The position numbers and the translations under genes were made by a program. From Ferrovibrio xuzhouensis (GTDB taxonomy: Bacteria; Pseudomonadota; Alphaproteobacteria; Ferrovibrionales; Ferrovibrionaceae), in contig NZ_JBHRYJ010000002.1 of assembly GCF_042648965.1 (NCBI RefSeq), forward strand, positions 372,001 to 436,000: a stretch of 64,000 bases of DNA, in the 5' to 3' direction. Position 1 is the first letter of the stretch. Each line of letters opens with the position of its first letter. This document shows positions 62,874-64,000 of this stretch, piece after piece. The notes beneath the pieces were generated by a model. It was not told the DNA's origin. It searched no databases and saw only the letters and a list, made by a program, of their open reading frames with translations.

Positions 62874-63611
62874 TCAGCCGGCGGCCGTCAGGCCGGCCAG
62901 GAAGACGGTCAGGTCCGGCGCGGTATGGTGGATATGGGCGGTATCGTCCGGCCGGTCGGGCTTCGACCATTCGGCCGCGGTGGGCACCCAGACGGTGGTC
63001 ATGCCGAGGGCGGCCGCCGGCACCAGATTGCGCGCCATGTCTTCCACCATGACGGCGCCTTCCGGCCGGATGCGGTGGTTGCCCAGCAGCTTGCGGTAAG
63101 GCTCCTCGCGCGGCTTGGGCAGGTAGTCGGAAGCGACGATGTCGAACAGCGTCTCGAAGCGGTCGGCGATGCCCAGCCGGTTCAGCACGCGTTCGGCGTG
63201 GGCGACGGTGCCGTTGGTGAAAACCACCTTGCGGCCGGGCAGACGGTCGAGCGCAGCGCCGAGCAGGGGCTGGGCCTGCACGACGTTCAGGTCGATGTCG
63301 TGCACGTAATCGAGGAAGGCGGCAGGGTCGAGGCCATGCTCGACCATCAGGCCGCGCAGCGTGGTGCCGTGGCTCTGGAAGAAGCCCTTCTGCCGGCGTT
63401 TCGCCTCGTCATAGTCGACCTCGAACTGCCGGGCGATGAATTCGCCCATGCGCCGGTCCATCTGCGCGAACAGGTTGCAGTCGGCCGGGTACAGCGTGTT
63501 GTCGAGGTCGAATACCCAGGTCTCGGCGGCGGCAAGCGCCGGGCCGGACAGCGGGCCGGCCAGTGAGCTTGACTGGGTGGTGGAGCGGGCGGAAAGGGCT
63601 GGCGAGATCAC
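62874..63611 (-). CDS. Pyrimidine 5'-nucleotidase (HAD superfamily)
   Basis: A 245-residue HAD phosphatase. Motif I is WVFDLDNTLYP (about 32-42), motif II VFTNGT, motif III Lys in PKPREEPYRK and motif IV VMVEDMARN. The order next to dapD matches many alphaproteobacterial genomes, where this protein is annotated as pyrimidine 5'-nucleotidase (YjjG/SDT1-like). It should dephosphorylate pyrimidine nucleotides. The first 25 residues are poorly conserved and the start could be internal. Confidence 0.88.
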   Translation of the reverse strand: MISPALSARSTTQSSSLAGPLSGPALAAAETWVFDLDNTLYPADCNLFAQMDRRMGEFIARQFEVDYDEAKRRQKGFFQSHGTTLRGLMVEHGLDPAAFLDYVHDIDLNVVQAQPLLGAALDRLPGRKVVFTNGTVAHAERVLNRLGIADRFETLFDIVASDYLPKPREEPYRKLLGNHRIRPEGAVMVEDMARNLVPAAALGMTTVWVPTAAEWSKPDRPDDTAHIHHTAPDLTVFLAGLTAAG

Positions 63612-63707
63612 GGTTTCGCAGCATAAAGGCTTCTGTCTAATATGGCGAGCATCGGGGCCGTTGCCGGCGGCCCGTATCGCAGAAGCCGGCGGGAGGAAAC
63701 GGGCGGC

Positions 63708-64000
63708 GTGTCCCAGTCAGGAATCGCATCGGACGTGGCGGCGGCGTCATTGCAGTTCGCCCCGGATCTGCTGGTCCCGGTGTTTCCGGGGCCGGCCGCC
63801 TTGCTGGATGGCCAAGGCCAGATCCTGCTGGCTAACGATGCGGCCCGGCCGCTGCTCGATGCGCTGGGGCAGGGCCTGCTGCCGGCATTGGCAGCCGCCA
63901 TCGATACCGCGCTCGACCAGGGCGGTGCGCGGCAGGAGCGCGCCGATGTACCGGGTCCGCGCGGCGGTGCGGCCGTGCAGGTCACCTTGCTCCCCGTCGG
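63708..64000 (+). CDS. PAS-like sensory protein, partial (5' part only)
   Basis: A frame open to the window end, starting with GTG 63708 behind GGGAGGAAA; ATG 63642 in the same frame is possible. The visible 97 residues include PVFPGPAALLDGQGQILLANDAARPLLDALG, the start of a PAS-type sensor domain. Such proteins near dapD are often histidine kinases or diguanylate cyclases, but the output domain lies outside the window, so the class is not assigned. Confidence 0.6.
   Translation, partial: MSQSGIASDVAAASLQFAPDLLVPVFPGPAALLDGQGQILLANDAARPLLDALGQGLLPALAAAIDTALDQGGARQERADVPGPRGGAAVQVTLLPV

Overview
The window is GC-rich, densely coded DNA from a free-living alphaproteobacterium, most likely a member of Rhodospirillales or a close relative. 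The markers are a circularly permuted (two-piece) tmRNA gene, the alpha-type ClpXP adaptor SspB, flavin-dependent ThyX, a complete ccmABCDEFGHI cluster near acnA, the order dapF-mtaB-ftsY, and dapD beside a pyrimidine 5'-nucleotidase gene. I see no rRNA, tRNA, insertion sequence, prophage or CRISPR array. It reads as ordinary chromosome rich in ABC importers.

Layout. (1) 1-10.5 kb: a sugar operon with a YtfQ/YtfR/YtfT/YjfF-type importer, a GntR/FCD regulator, an aldose epimerase, an L-arabonate-type dehydratase, a 2-keto-3-deoxy-arabonate-type dehydratase and an SMP-30 lactonase. A divergent SDR dehydrogenase runs off the left edge. Together these fit the non-phosphorylating L-arabinose route towards 2-oxoglutarate. 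(2) 10.5-18.3 kb: a peptide/opine-type ABC importer (binding protein, two ATPases, two permeases) followed by a phosphonate monoester hydrolase/phosphodiesterase of the sulfatase superfamily. Four 11-bp-period TCAC repeats resembling a Pho box lie just upstream. (3) 18.4-24.6 kb: HU protein, an LpxH-like phosphoesterase, two consecutive FKBP isomerases, a small nucleotidyltransferase-like protein, and aconitase A with an unusual lysine/alanine-rich N-terminal extension of about 100 residues. (4) 24.9-33.3 kb: a branched-chain-type ABC importer flanked by two acyl-CoA-ligase-family genes; the PaaK-like one lacks the usual ATP P-loop. (5) 33.3-40.7 kb: cytochrome c maturation genes ccmA to ccmI, including a short TTG-initiated ccmD. 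(6) 40.7-45.6 kb: a small disordered protein, an NMT1/THI5-type importer with an FAD oxidoreductase, and a MarR regulator. (7) 45.8-52.9 kb: NUDIX, ftsY, mtaB, dapF, an HPt-like protein without the phospho-histidine, a receiver protein with Glu in place of the phospho-Asp, a Bcr/CflA-type MFS exporter and thyX. (8) 53.0-55.7 kb: permuted ssrA, sspB and class I fumarase. (9) 55.8-61 kb: a second branched-chain-type importer with a MarR regulator. (10) 61.2-64 kb: a response regulator, dapD, a pyrimidine 5'-nucleotidase and the start of a PAS-like protein.

Most interesting points: the histone-H1-like tail on aconitase; the adjacent HPt-like and receiver proteins that have both lost their phosphorylation residues; the predicted phosphate-starvation control of an importer plus phosphonate monoester hydrolase operon; the permuted tmRNA next to the gene for its proteolysis adaptor; and a CoA-ligase homologue without its P-loop inside a transporter operon. 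All calls come from reading the sequence and from memory of protein families; no database search was run.
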